64,000 nt of DNA, taken from Rotaria macrura. Taxonomy: Eukaryota; Rotifera; Eurotatoria; Philodinida; Philodinidae. The stretch covers positions 124,001-188,000 of the forward strand of contig OENT01000113.1 of NCBI GenBank assembly GCA_900239685.1, given 5' to 3'. This document shows, one piece after another, positions 62,918-64,000 of the stretch (within the stretch, counting starts at the first letter, position 1; each line of letters begins with the position of its first letter). A program made the position numbers and the translations under genes. The notes under the pieces are model-generated. The model saw only the letters and a list, made by a program, of their open reading frames with translations. It was not told the origin of the DNA and made no database searches.

Positions 62918-64000
62918 TTATTCACTTAATATTATTCTAATATGTCTGAATAAAATGACTAATTGTTTCCAGTCATTGTTTAGTAATTGTATTAAACGTT
63001 GCCGTGCCTTTTCGACGACGTCTTGCCAAATTGAACGTAAAGTACTGTATTTTACTTCGAATAATACAATAACAATCGCTGTAACAATCATCTGAGTGCT
63101 AATATTTATTTCAGATGGTTGAAAAACGTCAAAAGGCTTTCGTGTTAGAATTTTGATTGTTTTTCTATTCGCATTGAAATTCCAAAGTCCATCACTTTTT
63201 TGCGTATTTATTAAAAATTGAACAAAGTCCGTATCTTTTTCAGATCGAACCATATCTTTGTCTGTATGTGTTTCTTTGTTTGAAGTACTAGGTTGATTAA
63301 GATTATACTGATTCGATAAATTGAATAAACGACGTTCTTCGGTCGAACTCGATTGCACGGAAACAGTAGACATTTCACAATTAGATTGAACGTGCTCAAG
63401 AGGATCTATTTCCCGATGGTAACTTACGTGTTTGTTCGACGGTAGTGCACTCGATTCAGTGGTGGATTTCTCTTTTGAACTTTGTATTGCTAGTGATCTT
63501 TGATGAAAATCTTGGTTTATCGGTATTGCAAAAGCATGTTCACGAATTGGATGAAAATCATGCAATATTTTTTCCGATTGTGAATTTATTGAGTGAAAAT
63601 CTTGATAACTATCTGATATTTCTATTGGTATTTCACGTAGAACCATATCATTGTTGTTTTTATGTAGATGTTTTTCGATGCCAATAAATATTGTATACGG
63701 ACTAAGAATGTTGTATTGTAAGGATAAATCTATAATACATCGTTTAATATCTTCTCTTGTTCGAAGCAATTCATCATCGTTTGTTGAATGAGAATCATCA
63801 ATATTTTTAAATCGAACGTTTTTAAAATCTTTATCTGGTATCTTACGATGTTCTAGTTCAAGTATGAGAGCTTTCGCAGCTAGACGTGCTATCATTTTAG
63901 TATTATTTGTTATGCGATCCGTGTCAACTATGCCTAAACGATAATAACTGTGATCAGTTCGAATTTCTATGGATGATTTATGATTCAATTCTATTGTTTG
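62918..64000 (-). CDS. VWA5A-like protein, C-terminal part (5' end beyond the window)
   Basis: One long exon is open from the window edge to the TAA at 62918-62920. It carries about 360 residues and its upstream part lies outside the window. The order is: MIARLAAKALILELEHR; an acidic linker; IIDLSLQYNILSPYTIFIGIEK, the conserved stretch that follows the VWA domain in VWA5A and PARP4-type proteins (normally ending in a 'TAFVAVE'-like segment); a long low-complexity Ser/Asn-rich spacer; and a C-terminal block. The block begins FLINTQKSDGLWNFN, reads VTAIVIVLFEVK and ends WQDVVEKARQRLIQLL. That block is typical of VWA5A, whose job is poorly known. The VIT and VWA domains themselves would lie in the missing 5' part. 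AATAAA overlaps the stop codon (62917-62922). Confidence 0.75.
   Translation of the reverse strand, partial: QTIELNHKSSIEIRTDHSYYRLGIVDTDRITNNTKMIARLAAKALILELEHRKIPDKDFKNVRFKNIDDSHSTNDDELLRTREDIKRCIIDLSLQYNILSPYTIFIGIEKHLHKNNNDMVLREIPIEISDSYQDFHSINSQSEKILHDFHPIREHAFAIPINQDFHQRSLAIQSSKEKSTTESSALPSNKHVSYHREIDPLEHVQSNCEMSTVSVQSSSTEERRLFNLSNQYNLNQPSTSNKETHTDKDMVRSEKDTDFVQFLINTQKSDGLWNFNANRKTIKILTRKPFDVFQPSEINISTQMIVTAIVIVLFEVKYSTLRSIWQDVVEKARQRLIQLLNNDWKQLVILFRHIRIILSE

Overview
The window is animal nuclear DNA, AT-rich by eye, carrying intron-containing genes with GT-AG junctions. Introns are mostly 50-100 bp with some of 0.7-3 kb. The best guess for the organism is a bdelloid rotifer. The grounds are the compact introns, a broken ADP-ribosyltransferase/TPR gene of a type I recall as common in bdelloids, and an LTA-synthase-like sulfatase gene that would be unusual in most animals. 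This assignment is inference; no marker gene in the window proves it.

Layout: 456-2510 (+) is a MAM-domain surface protein with a Thr/Ser stalk and a probable GPI anchor. A 13 kb stretch to about 15.8 kb has no gene I can support, but holds several foldback or inverted-repeat elements, a TCTA/TA microsatellite and two orphan exon-like islands. 15827-18885 (+) encodes a five-helix membrane sulfatase-fold enzyme of the LTA synthase type. About 20655-23360 (-) is a decayed ADP-ribosyltransferase plus TPR pseudogene, interrupted by a small terminal-inverted-repeat element filled with a 10-bp BamHI-like repeat. 25358-39838 (-) is a 31-exon LDL-receptor-related or vitellogenin-receptor-like gene whose exons join into one open frame of about 1,879 codons. 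43500-48034 (+) is checkpoint kinase 1 (14 exons, 477 aa). 50476-56981 (-) is the RAS/MAPK scaffold SHOC2 (13 exons, 536 aa) with a candidate alternative first exon. 58083-58633 (+) is the last exon of an LRMDA-like leucine-rich-repeat protein. From 62918 to the window end (-) is the C-terminal part of a VWA5A-like protein.

The genes do not form a pathway. CHEK1 (DNA-damage checkpoint) and SHOC2 (RAF activation) are housekeeping signalling genes. The LRP-like and MAM proteins are cell-surface receptors or adhesion molecules. The sulfatase is a candidate horizontally acquired gene.

The least ordinary feature is a set of short non-coding elements (about 90-600 bp) at 7914-8124, 11413-11780, 14384-14968, 21464-21610, 35826-35931 and 41890-41977. 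They share a design: terminal inverted repeats or full foldback structure, and in several cases an interior made of one short word repeated with variation. The copy at 35826-35931 has 19/21-bp terminal repeats and a perfect 8-bp target-site duplication, as expected of a non-autonomous hAT-type transposon.
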